A stretch of 64,000 bases of DNA, from assembly GCA_963989245.1 (NCBI GenBank), contig CAXDII010000453.1, positions 248,001-312,000 of the forward strand, given 5' to 3'. Below, piece after piece: positions 49,281 to 62,016 of the stretch. This stretch comes from Nansenia antarctica. Lineage: Eukaryota > Chordata > Actinopteri > Argentiniformes > Microstomatidae. The notes beneath the pieces were generated by a model that did no database searches, was not told the DNA's origin, and saw only the letters and a list, made by a program, of their open reading frames with translations. The position numbers and the translations under genes were made by a program. Numbering within the stretch: the stretch's first letter is position 1; each line of letters begins with the position of its first letter.

Positions 49281-52200
49281 GTTGTTGAATAATCCTATAA
49301 TGTAACTCTAAATGACAATCAGAGCAACTTGAATTGCGTGTGTGCAGCCTTTTGCTCAAAAGTGATCAACGTTTCGTTTTCAGAGTCTCTTTTGACAATC
49401 TCTTCGAGAGCTGTTTTCAGTCATTAACAGAGCTGTTCTGAAAGTGTCCAAGCGGCCTGTTCTTAGAGTAGACTGTTTTTTGCATTCGTTCTCAAGTTAT
49501 ATCAAACTATCAAAGTGTTGTTTTCTGCCTTTCACGAGCACATTTTGACTTGTTGTTGAATAATCCTATAATGTAACTCTAAATGACAATCAGAGCAACT
49601 TGAATTGCGTGTGTGCAGCCTTTTGCTCAAAAGTGATCAACGTTTCGTTTTCGGAGTCTCTTTTGACAATCTCTTCGAGAGCTGTTTTCAGTCATTAACA
49701 GAGCTGTTCTGAAAGTGTCCAAGCGGCCTGTTCTTAGAGTGGACTGTGTTTTTTGCATTCGTTCTCAAGTTATATCAAACTATCAAAGTGTTGTTTTCTG
49801 CCTTTCACGAGCACATTTTGACTTGTTGTTGAATAATCCTATAATGTAACTCTAAATGACAATCAGAGCAACTTGAATTGCGTGTGTGCAGCCTTTTGCT
49901 CAAAAGTGATCAACGTTTCGTTTTCAGAGTCTCTTTTGACAATCTCTTCGAGAGCTGTTTTCAGTCATTAACAGAGCTGTTCTGAAAGTGTCCAAGCGGC
50001 CTGTTCTTAGAGTGGACTGTTTTTTGCATTCGTTCTCAAGTTATATCAAACTATCAAAGTGTTGTTTTCTGCCTTTCACGAGCACATTTTGACTTGTTGT
50101 TGAATAATCCTATAATGTAACTCTAAATGACAATCAGAGCAACTTGAATTGCGTGTGTGCAGCCTTTTGCTCAAAAGTGATCAACGTTTCGTTTTCAGAG
50201 TCTCTTTTGACAATCTCTTCGAGAGCTGTTTTCAGTCATTAACAGAGCTGTTCTGAAAGTGTCCAAGCGGCCTGTTCTTAGAGTGGACTGTTTTTTGCAT
50301 TCGTTCTCAAGTTATATCAAACTATCAAAGTGTTGTTTTCTGCCTTTCACGAGCACATTTTGACTTGTTGTTGAATAATCCTATAATGTAACTCTAAATG
50401 ACAATCAGAGCAACTTGAATTGCGTGTGTGCAGCCTTTTGCTCAAAAGTGATCAACGTTTCGTTTTCGGAGTCTCTTTTGACAATCTCTTCGAGAGCTGT
50501 TTTCAGTCATTAACAGAACTGTTCTGAAAGTGTCCAAGCGGCCTGTTCTTAGAGTGGACTGTTTTTTGCATTCGTTCTCAAGTTATATCAAACTATCAAA
50601 GTGTTGTTTTCTGCCTTTCACGAGCACATTTTGACTTGTTGTTGAATAATACTATAATGTAACTCTAAATGACAATCAGAGCAACTTGAATTGCGTGTGT
50701 GCAGCCTTTTGCTCAAAAGTGATCAACGTTTCGTTTTCAGAGTCTCTTTTGACAATCTCTTCGAGAGCTGTTTTCAGTCATTAACAGAGCTGTTCTGAAA
50801 GTGTCCAAGCGGCCTGTTCTTAGAGTAGACTGTTTTTTGCATTCGTTCTCAAGTTATATCAAACTATCAAAGTGTTGTTTTCTGCCTTTCACGAGCACAT
50901 TTTGACTTGTTGTTGAATAATCCTATAATGTAACTCTAAATGACAATCAGAGCAACTTGAATTGCGTGTGTGCAGCCTTTTGCTCAAAAGTGATCAACGT
51001 TTCGTTTTCGGAGTCTCTTTTGACAATCTCTTCGAGAGCTGTTTTCAGTCATTAACAGAGCTGTTCTGAAAGTGTCCAAGCGGCCTGTTCTTAGAGTGGA
51101 CTGTGTTTTTTGCATTCGTTCTCAAGTTATATCAAACTATCAAAGTGTTGTTTTCTGCCTTTCACGAGCACATTTTGACTTGTTGTTGAATAATCCTATA
51201 ATGTAACTCTAAATGACAATCAGAGCAACTTGAATTGCGTGTGTGCAGCCTTTTGCTCAAAAGTGATCAACGTTTCGTTTTCAGAGTCTCTTTTGACAAT
51301 CTCTTCGAGAGCTGTTTTCAGTCATTAACAGAGCTGTTCTGAAAGTGTCCAAGCGGCCTGTTCTTAGAGTGGACTGTTTTTTGCATTCGTTCTCAAGTTA
51401 TATCAAACTATCAAAGTGTTGTTTTCTGCCTTTCACGAGCACATTTTGACTTGTTGTTGAATAATCCTATAATGTAACTCTAAATGACAATCAGAGCAAC
51501 TTGAATTGCGTGTGTGCAGCCTTTTGCTCAAAAGTGATCAACGTTTCGTTTTCAGAGTCTCTTTTGACAATCTCTTCGAGAGCTGTTTTCAGTCATTAAC
51601 AGAGCTGTTCTGAAAGTGTCCAAGCGGCCTGTTCTTAGAGTGGACTGTTTTTTGCATTCGTTCTCAAGTTATATCAAACTATCAAAGTGTTGTTTTCTGC
51701 CTTTCACGAGCACATTTTGACTTGTTGTTGAATAATCCTATAATGTAACTCTAAATGACAATCAGAGCAACTTGAATTGCGTGTGTGCAGCCTTTTGCTC
51801 AAAAGTGATCAACGTTTCGTTTTCAGAGTCTCTTTTGACAATCTCTTCGAGAGCTGTTTTCAGTCATTAACAGAGCTGTTCTGAAAGTGTCCAAGCGGCC
51901 TGTTCTTAGAGTGGACTGTTTTTTGCATTCGTTCTCAAGTTATATCAAACTATCAAAGTGTTGTTTTCTGCCTTTCACGAGCACATTTTGACTTGTTGTT
52001 GAATAATCCTATAATGTAACTCTAAATGACAATCAGAGCAACTTGAATTGCGTGTGTGCAGCCTTTTGCTCAAAAGTGATCAACGTTTCGTTTTCAGAGT
52101 CTCTTTTGACAATCTCTTCGAGAGCTGTTTTCAGTCATTAACAGAGCTGTTCTGAAAGTGTCCAAGCGGCCTGTTCTTAGAGTGGACTGTTTTTTGCATT

Positions 52201-53888
52201 CGTTCTCAAGTTATATCAAACTATCAAAGTGTTGTTTTCTGCCTTTCACGAGCACATTTTGACTTGTTGTTGAATAATCCTATAATGTAACTCTAAATGA
52301 CAATCAGAGCAACTTGAATTGCGTGTGTGCAGCCTTTTGCTCAAAAGTGATCAACGTTTCGTTTTCGGAGTCTCTTTTGACAATCTCTTCGAGAGCTGTT
52401 TTCAGTCATTAACAAAACTGTTCTGAAAGTGTCCAAGCGGCCTGTTCTTAGAGTGGACTGTTTTTTGCATTCGTTCTCAAGTTATATCAAACTATCAAAG
52501 TGTTGTTTTCTGCCTTTCACGAGCACATTTTGACTTGTTGAATAATACTATAATGTAACTCTAAATGACAATCAGAGCAACTTGAATTGCGTGTGTGCAG
52601 CCTTTTGCTCAAAAGTGATCAACGTTTCGTTTTCAGAGTCTCTTTTGACAATCTCTTCGAGAGCTGTTTTCAGTCATTAACAGAGCTGTTCTGAAAGTGT
52701 CCAAGCGGCCTGTTCTTAGAGTAGACTGTTTTTTGCATTCGTTCTCAAGTTATATCAAACTATCAAAGTGTTGTTTTCTGCCTTTCACGAGCACATTTTG
52801 ACTTGTTGTTGAATAATCCTATAATGTAACTCTAAATGACAATCAGAGCAACTTGAATTGCGTGTGTGCAGCCTTTTGCTCAAAAGTGATCAACGTTTCG
52901 TTTTCAGAGTCTCTTTTGACAATCTCTTCGAGAGCTGTTTTCAGTCATTAACAGAGCTGTTCTGAAAGTGTCCAAGCGGCCTGTTCTTAGAGTGGACTGT
53001 TTTTTGCATTCGTTCTCAAGTTATATCAAACTATCAAAGTGTTGTTTTCTGCCTTTCACGAGCACATTTTGACTTGTTGTTGAATAATCCTATAATGTAA
53101 CTCTAAATGACAATCAGAGCAACTTGAATTGCGTGTGTGCAGCCTTTTGCTCAAAAGTGATCAACGTTTCGTTTTCGGAGTCTCTTTTGACAATCTCTTC
53201 GAGAGCTGTTTTCAGTCATTAACAGAGCTGTTCTGAAAGTGTCCAAGCGGCCTGTTCTTAGAGTGGACTGTTTTTTGCATTCGTTCTCAAGTTATATCAA
53301 ACTATCAAAGTGTTGTTTTCTGCCTTTCACGAGCACATTTTGACTTGTTGTTGAATAATCCTATAATGTAACTCTAAATGACAATCAGAGCAACTTGAAT
53401 TGCGTGTGTGCAGCCTTTTGCTCAAAAGTGATCAACGTTTCGTTTTCGGAGTCTCTTTTGACAATCTCTTCGAGAGCTGTTTTCAGTCATTAACAGAGCT
53501 TTTCTGAAAGTGTCCAAGCGGCCTGTTCTTAGAGTGGACTGTTTTTTGCATTCGTTCTCAAGTTATATCAAACTATCAAAGTGTTGTTTTCTGCCTTTCA
53601 CGAGCACATTTTGACTTGTTGTTGAATAATCCTATAATGTAACTCTAAATGACAATCAGAGCAACTTGAATTGCGTGTGTGCAGCCTTTTGCTCAAAAGT
53701 GATCAACGTTTCGTTTTCAGAGTCTCTTTTGACAATCTCTTCGAGAGCTGTTTTCAGTCATTAACAGAGCTGTTCTGAAAGTGTCCAAGCGGCCTGTTCT
53801 TAGAGTGGACTGTTTTTTGCATTCGTTCTCAAGTTATATCAAACTATCAAAGTGTTGTTTTCTGCCTTTCACGAGCACATTTTGACTT
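49281..53888. repeat. 17-unit HOR, copy 1 (4608 bp)
   Basis: Units 183-199: R, I, a, a, k, L+R, I, a, a, a, a, K, S+R, a, g, g, a. Length equals 17 x 271 + 2 + 2 - 3. Starts include 49281 (R), 49552 (I), 50367 (k), 50638 (L), 50909 (I), 52266 (K) and 52537 (S). Unit 198 has a private G155T at 53501. Confidence 0.93.
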
Positions 53889-56800
53889 GTTGTTGAATAA
53901 TCCTATAATGTAACTCTAAATGACAATCAGAGCAACTTGAATTGCGTGTGTGCAGCCTTTTGCTCAAAAGTGATCAACGTTTCGTTTTCAGAGTCTCTTT
54001 TGACAATCTCTTCGAGAGCTGTTTTCAGTCATTAACAGAGCTGTTCTGAAAGTGTCCAAGCGGCCTGTTCTTAGAGTAGACTGTTTTTTGCATTCGTTCT
54101 CAAGTTATATCAAACTATCAAAGTGTTGTTTTCTGCCTTTCACGAGCACATTTTGACTTGTTGTTGAATAATCCTATAATGTAACTCTAAATGACAATCA
54201 GAGCAACTTGAATTGCGTGTGTGCAGCCTTTTGCTCAAAAGTGATCAACGTTTCGTTTTCGGAGTCTCTTTTGACAATCTCTTCGAGAGCTGTTTTCAGT
54301 CATTAACAGAGCTGTTCTGAAAGTGTCCAAGCGGCCTGTTCTTAGAGTGGACTGTGTTTTTTGCATTCGTTCTCAAGTTATATCAAACTATCAAAGTGTT
54401 GTTTTCTGCCTTTCACGAGCACATTTTGACTTGTTGTTGAATAATCCTATAATGTAACTCTAAATGACAATCAGAGCAACTTGAATTGCGTGTGTGCAGC
54501 CTTTTGCTCAAAAGTGATCAACGTTTCGTTTTCAGAGTCTCTTTTGACAATCTCTTCGAGAGCTGTTTTCAGTCATTAACAGAGCTGTTCTGAAAGTGTC
54601 CAAGCGGCCTGTTCTTAGAGTGGACTGTTTTTTGCATTCGTTCTCAAGTTATATCAAACTATCAAAGTGTTGTTTTCTGCCTTTCACGAGCACATTTTGA
54701 CTTGTTGTTGAATAATCCTATAATGTAACTCTAAATGACAATCAGAGCAACTTGAATTGCGTGTGTGCAGCCTTTTGCTCAAAAGTGATCAACGTTTCGT
54801 TTTCAGAGTCTCTTTTGACAATCTCTTCGAGAGCTGTTTTCAGTCATTAACAGAGCTGTTCTGAAAGTGTCCAAGCGGCCTGTTCTTAGAGTGGACTGTT
54901 TTTTGCATTCGTTCTCAAGTTATATCAAACTATCAAAGTGTTGTTTTCTGCCTTTCACGAGCACATTTTGACTTGTTGTTGAATAATCCTATAATGTAAC
55001 TCTAAATGACAATCAGAGCAACTTGAATTGCGTGTGTGCAGCCTTTTGCTCAAAAGTGATCAACGTTTCGTTTTCGGAGTCTCTTTTGACAATCTCTTCG
55101 AGAGCTGTTTTCAGTCATTAACAGAACTGTTCTGAAAGTGTCCAAGCGGCCTGTTCTTAGAGTGGACTGTTTTTTGCATTCGTTCTCAAGTTATATCAAA
55201 CTATCAAAGTGTTGTTTTCTGCCTTTCACGAGCACATTTTGACTTGTTGTTGAATAATACTATAATGTAACTCTAAATGACAATCAGAGCAACTTGAATT
55301 GCGTGTGTGCAGCCTTTTGCTCAAAAGTGATCAACGTTTCGTTTTCAGAGTCTCTTTTGACAATCTCTTCGAGAGCTGTTTTCAGTCATTAACAGAGCTG
55401 TTCTGAAAGTGTCCAAGCGGCCTGTTCTTAGAGTAGACTGTTTTTTGCATTCGTTCTCAAGTTATATCAAACTATCAAAGTGTTGTTTTCTGCCTTTCAC
55501 GAGCACATTTTGACTTGTTGTTGAATAATCCTATAATGTAACTCTAAATGACAATCAGAGCAACTTGAATTGCGTGTGTGCAGCCTTTTGCTCAAAAGTG
55601 ATCAACGTTTCGTTTTCGGAGTCTCTTTTGACAATCTCTTCGAGAGCTGTTTTCAGTCATTAACAGAGCTGTTCTGAAAGTGTCCAAGCGGCCTGTTCTT
55701 AGAGTGGACTGTGTTTTTTGCATTCGTTCTCAAGTTATATCAAACTATCAAAGTGTTGTTTTCTGCCTTTCACGAGCACATTTTGACTTGTTGTTGAATA
55801 ATCCTATAATGTAACTCTAAATGACAATCAGAGCAACTTGAATTGCGTGTGTGCAGCCTTTTGCTCAAAAGTGATCAACGTTTCGTTTTCAGAGTCTCTT
55901 TTGACAATCTCTTCGAGAGCTGTTTTCAGTCATTAACAGAGCTGTTCTGAAAGTGTCCAAGCGGCCTGTTCTTAGAGTGGACTGTTTTTTGCATTCGTTC
56001 TCAAGTTATATCAAACTATCAAAGTGTTGTTTTCTGCCTTTCACGAGCACATTTTGACTTGTTGTTGAATAATCCTATAATGTAACTCTAAATGACAATC
56101 AGAGCAACTTGAATTGCGTGTGTGCAGCCTTTTGCTCAAAAGTGATCAACGTTTCGTTTTCAGAGTCTCTTTTGACAATCTCTTCGAGAGCTGTTTTCAG
56201 TCATTAACAGAGCTGTTCTGAAAGTGTCCAAGCGGCCTGTTCTTAGAGTGGACTGTTTTTTGCATTCGTTCTCAAGTTATATCAAACTATCAAAGTGTTG
56301 TTTTCTGCCTTTCACGAGCACATTTTGACTTGTTGTTGAATAATCCTATAATGTAACTCTAAATGACAATCAGAGCAACTTGAATTGCGTGTGTGCAGCC
56401 TTTTGCTCAAAAGTGATCAACGTTTCGTTTTCAGAGTCTCTTTTGACAATCTCTTCGAGAGCTGTTTTCAGTCATTAACAGAGCTGTTCTGAAAGTGTCC
56501 AAGCGGCCTGTTCTTAGAGTGGACTGTTTTTTGCATTCGTTCTCAAGTTATATCAAACTATCAAAGTGTTGTTTTCTGCCTTTCACGAGCACATTTTGAC
56601 TTGTTGTTGAATAATCCTATAATGTAACTCTAAATGACAATCAGAGCAACTTGAATTGCGTGTGTGCAGCCTTTTGCTCAAAAGTGATCAACGTTTCGTT
56701 TTCAGAGTCTCTTTTGACAATCTCTTCGAGAGCTGTTTTCAGTCATTAACAGAGCTGTTCTGAAAGTGTCCAAGCGGCCTGTTCTTAGAGTGGACTGTTT

Positions 56801-58496
56801 TTTGCATTCGTTCTCAAGTTATATCAAACTATCAAAGTGTTGTTTTCTGCCTTTCACGAGCACATTTTGACTTGTTGTTGAATAATCCTATAATGTAACT
56901 CTAAATGACAATCAGAGCAACTTGAATTGCGTGTGTGCAGCCTTTTGCTCAAAAGTGATCAACGTTTCGTTTTCGGAGTCTCTTTTGACAATCTCTTCGA
57001 GAGCTGTTTTCAGTCATTAACAAAACTGTTCTGAAAGTGTCCAAGCGGCCTGTTCTTAGAGTGGACTGTTTTTTGCATTCGTTCTCAAGTTATATCAAAC
57101 TATCAAAGTGTTGTTTTCTGCCTTTCACGAGCACATTTTGACTTGTTGAATAATACTATAATGTAACTCTAAATGACAATCAGAGCAACTTGAATTGCGT
57201 GTGTGCAGCCTTTTGCTCAAAAGTGATCAACGTTTCGTTTTCAGAGTCTCTTTTGACAATCTCTTCGAGAGCTGTTTTCAGTCATTAACAGAGCTGTTCT
57301 GAAAGTGTCCAAGCGGCCTGTTCTTAGAGTAGACTGTTTTTTGCATTCGTTCTCAAGTTATATCAAACTATCAAAGTGTTGTTTTCTGCCTTTCACGAGC
57401 ACATTTTGACTTGTTGTTGAATAATCCTATAATGTAACTCTAAATGACAATCAGAGCAACTTGAATTGCGTGTGTGCAGCCTTTTGCTCAAAAGTGATCA
57501 ACGTTTCGTTTTCAGAGTCTCTTTTGACAATCTCTTCGAGAGCTGTTTTCAGTCATTAACAGAGCTGTTCTGAAAGTGTCCAAGCGGCCTGTTCTTAGAG
57601 TGGACTGTTTTTTGCATTCGTTCTCAAGTTATATCAAACTATCAAAGTGTTGTTTTCTGCCTTTCACGAGCACATTTTGACTTGTTGTTGAATAATCCTA
57701 TAATGTAACTCTAAATGACAATCAGAGCAACTTGAATTGCGTGTGTGCAGCCTTTTGCTCAAAAGTGATCAACGTTTCGTTTTCGGAGTCTCTTTTGACA
57801 ATCTCTTCGAGAGCTGTTTTCAGTCATTAACAGAGCTGTTCTGAAAGTGTCCAAGCGGCCTGTTCTTAGAGTGGACTGTTTTTTGCATTCGTTCTCAAGT
57901 TATATCAAACTATCAAAGTGTTGTTTTCTGCCTTTCACGAGCACATTTTGACTTGTTGTTGAATAATCCTATAATGTAACTCTAAATGACAATCAGAGCA
58001 ACTTGAATTGCGTGTGTGCAGCCTTTTGCTCAAAAGTGATCAACGTTTCGTTTTCGGAGTCTCTTTTGACAATCTCTTCGAGAGCTGTTTTCAGTCATTA
58101 ACAGAGCTGTTCTGAAAGTGTCCAAGCGGCCTGTTCTTAGAGTGGACTGTTTTTTGCATTCGTTCTCAAGTTATATCAAACTATCAAAGTGTTGTTTTCT
58201 GCCTTTCACGAGCACATTTTGACTTGTTGTTGAATAATCCTATAATGTAACTCTAAATGACAATCAGAGCAACTTGAATTGCGTGTGTGCAGCCTTTTGC
58301 TCAAAAGTGATCAACGTTTCGTTTTCAGAGTCTCTTTTGACAATCTCTTCGAGAGCTGTTTTCAGTCATTAACAGAGCTGTTCTGAAAGTGTCCAAGCGG
58401 CCTGTTCTTAGAGTGGACTGTTTTTTGCATTCGTTCTCAGGTTATATCAAACTATCAAAGTGTTGTTTTCTGCCTTTCACGAGCACATTTTGACTT
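53889..58496. repeat. 17-unit HOR, copy 2 (4608 bp)
   Basis: Units 200-216 repeat the preceding 4608 bp in the same order, with starts 53889 (R), 54160 (I), 54975 (k), 55246 (L), 55517 (I), 56874 (K) and 57145 (S). The only differences I found by reading are G155T in copy 1 (53501) and A215G in copy 2 (58440). This is the longest and cleanest tandem duplication in the window. Confidence 0.93.
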
Positions 58497-59851
58497 GTTG
58501 TTGAATAATCCTATAATGTAACTCTAAATGACAATCAGAGCAACTTGAATTGCGTGTGTGCAGCCTTTTGCTCAAAAGTGATCAACGTTTCGTTTTCAGA
58601 GTCTCTTTTGACAATCTCTTCGAGAGCTGTTTTCAGTCATTAACAGAGCTGTTCTGAAAGTGTCCAAGCGGCCTGTTCTTAGAGTGGACTGTTTTTTGCA
58701 TTCGTTCTCAAGTTATATCAAACTATCAAAGTGTTGTTTTCTGCCTTTCACGAGCACATTTTGACTTGTTGTTGAATAATCCTATAATGTAACTCTAAAT
58801 GACAATCAGAGCAACTTGAATTGCGTGTGTGCAGCCTTTTGCTCAAAAGTGATCAACGTTTCGTTTTCGGAGTCTCTTTTGACAATCTCTTCGAGAGCTG
58901 TTTTCAGTCATTAACAGAGCTGTTCTGAAAGTGTCCAAGCGGCCTGTTCTTAGAGTGGACTGTTTTTTGCATTCGTTCTCAAGTTATATCAAACTATCAA
59001 AGTGTTGTTTTCTGCCTTTCACGAGCACATTTTGACTTGTTGTTGAATAATCCTATAATGTAACTCTAAATGACAATCAGAGCAACTTGAATTGCGTGTG
59101 TGCAGCCTTTTGCTCAAAAGTGATCAACGTTTCGTTTTCAGAGTCTCTTTTGACAATCTCTTCGAGAGCTGTTTTCAGTCATTAACAGAGCTGTTCTGAA
59201 AGTGTCCAAGCGGCCTGTTCTTAGAGTGGACTGTTTTTTGCATTCGTTCTCAAGTTATATCAAACTATCAAAGTGTTGTTTTCTGCCTTTCTCGAGCACA
59301 TTTTGACTTGTTGTTGAATAATCCTACAATGTAACTCTAAATGACAATCAGAGCAACTTGAATTGCGTGTGTGCAGCCTTTTGCTCAAAAGTGATCAACG
59401 TTTCGTTTTCGGAGTCTCTTTTGACAATCTCTTCGAGAGCTGTTTTCAGTCATTAACAGAGCTGTTCTGAAAGTGTCCAAGCGGCCTGTTCTTAGAGTGG
59501 ACTGTTTTTTGCATTCGTTCTCAAGTTATATCAAACTATCAAAGTGTTGTTTTCTGCCTTTCACGAGCACATTTTGACTTGTTGTTGAATAATCCTATAA
59601 TGTAACTCTAAATGACAATCAGAGCAACTTGAATTGCGTGTGTGCAGCCTTTTGCTCAAAAGTGATCAACGTTTCGTTTTCGGAGTCTCTTTTGACAATC
59701 TCTTCGAGAGCTGTTTTCAGTCATTAACAGAGCTGTTCTGAAAGTGTCCAAGCGGCCTGTTCTTAGAGTGGACTGTTTTTTGCATTCGTTCTCAAGTTAT
59801 ATCAAACTATCAAAGTGTTGTTTTCTACCTTTCACGAGCACATTTTGACTT
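58497..59851. repeat. Units 217-221: consensus units with private mutations
   Basis: Order a, g, a, g, g. From the third unit each has its own change: A254T in unit 219 (creating CTCGAG), T18C in unit 220, G247A in unit 221. Such private changes are rare in the interior of the window, so homogenisation appears weaker here. Confidence 0.85.
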
Positions 59852-62016
59852 GTTGTTGAATAATCCTATAATGTAACTCTAAATGACAATCAGAGCAACT
59901 TGAATTGCGTGTGTGCAGCCTTTTGCTCAAAAGTGATCAACGTTTCGTTTTCAGAGTCTCTTTTGACAATCTCTTCGAGAGCTGTTTTCAGTCATTAACA
60001 GAGCTGTTCTGAAAGTGTCCATCGGCCTGTTCTTAGAGTGGACTGTTTTTTGCATTCGTTCTCAAGTTATATCAAACTATCAAAGTGTTGTTTTCTGCCT
60101 TTCACGAGCACATTTTGACTTGTTGTTGAATAATCCTATAATGTAACTCTAAATGACAATCAGAGCAACTTGAATTGCGTGTGTGCAGCCTTTTGCTCAA
60201 AAGTGATCAACGTTTCGTTTTCGGAGTCTCTTTTGACAATCTCTTCGAGAGCTGTTTTCAGTCATTAACAGAACTGTTCTGAAAGTGTCCAAGCGGCCTG
60301 TTCTTAGAGTGGACTGTTTTTTGCATTCGTTCTCAAGTTATATCAAACTATCAAAGTGTTGTTTTCTGCCTTTCACGAGCACATTTTGACTTGTTGTTGA
60401 ATAATCCTATAATGTAACTCTAAATGACAATCAGAGCAACTTGAATTGCGTGTGTGCAGCCTTTTGCTCAAAAGTGATCAACGTTTCGTTTTCAGAGTCT
60501 CTTTTGACAATCTCTTCGAGAGCTGTTTTCAGTCATTAACAGAGCTGTTCTGAAAGTGTCCAAGCGGCCTGTTCTTAGAGTGGACTGTTTTTTGCATTCG
60601 TTCTCAAGTTATATCAAACTATCAAAGTGTTGTTTTCTGCCTTTCACGAGCACATTTTGACTTGTTGTTGAATAATCCTATAATGTAACTCTAAATGACA
60701 ATCAGAGCAACTTGAATTGCGTGTGTGCAGCCTTTTGCTCAAAAGTGATCAACGTTTCGTTTTCAGAGTCTCTTTTGACAATCTCTTCGAGAGCTGTTTT
60801 CAGTCATTAACAGAGCTGTTCTGAAAGTGTCCAAGCGGCCTGTTCTTAGAGTGGACTGTTTTTTGCATTCGTTCTCAAGTTATATCAAACTATCAAAGTG
60901 TTGTTTTCTGCCTTTCACGAGCACATTTTGACTTGTTGTTGAATAATCCTATAATGTAACTCTAAATGACAATCAGAGCAACTTGAATTGCGTGTGTAAA
61001 GCCTTTTGCTCAAAAGTGATCAACGTTTCGTTTTCAGAGTCTCTTTTGACAATCTCTTCGAGAGCTGTTTTCAGTCATTAACAGAGCTGTTCTGAAAGTG
61101 TCCATCGGCCTGTTCTTAGAGTGGACTGTTTTTTGCATTCGTTCTCAAGTTATATCAAACTATCAAAGTGTTGTTTTCTGCCTTTCACGAGCACATTTTG
61201 ACTTGTTGTTGAATAATCCTATAATGTAACTCTAAATGACAATCAGAGCAACTTGAATTGCGTGTGTGCAGCCTTTTGCTCAAAAGTGATCAACGTTTCG
61301 TTTTCGGAGTCTCTTTTGACAATCTCTTCGAGAGCTGTTTTCAGTCATTAACAGAACTGTTCTGAAAGTGTCCAAGCGGCCTGTTCTTAGAGTGGACTGT
61401 TTTTTGCATTCGTTCTCAAGTTATATCAAACTATCAAAGTGTTGTTTTCTGCCTTTCACGAGCACATTTTGACTTGTTGTTGAATAATCCTATAATGTAA
61501 CTCTAAATGACAATCAGAGCAACTTGAATTGCGTGTGTGCAGCCTTTTGCTCAAAAGTGATCAACGTTTCGTTTTCAGAGTCTCTTTTGACAATCTCTTC
61601 GAGAGCTGTTTTCAGTCATTAACAGAGCTGTTCTGAAAGTGTCCATCGGCCTGTTCTTAGAGTGGACTGTTTTTTGCATTCGTTCTCAAGTTATATCAAA
61701 CTATCAAAGTGTTGTTTTCTGCCTTTCACGAGCACATTTTGACTTGTTGTTGAATAATCCTATAATGTAACTCTAAATGACAATCAGAGCAACTTCAATT
61801 GCGTGTGTGCAGCCTTTTGCTCAAAAGTGATCAACGTTTCGTTTTCGGAGTCTCTTTTGACAATCTCTTCGAGAGCTGTTTTCAGTCATTAACAGAACTG
61901 TTCTGAAAGTGTCCAAGCGGCCTGTTCTTAGAGTGGACTGTTTTTTGCATTCGTTCTCAAGTTATATCAAACTATCAAAGTGTTGTTTTCTGCCTTTCAC
62001 GAGCACATTTTGACTT
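59852..62016. repeat. P/k dimer repeats (541 bp) with an a-a insertion
   Basis: P units (CCATCGG in place of CCAAGCGG, 270 bp) at 59852, 60935 and 61476 are each followed by a k unit (60122, 61205, 61746). Each dimer is 541 bp. The first dimer is separated from the next two by two a units (60393, 60664). Private changes are G64A/C65A in 60935 and G51C in 61746. P is found only here. Confidence 0.88.
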
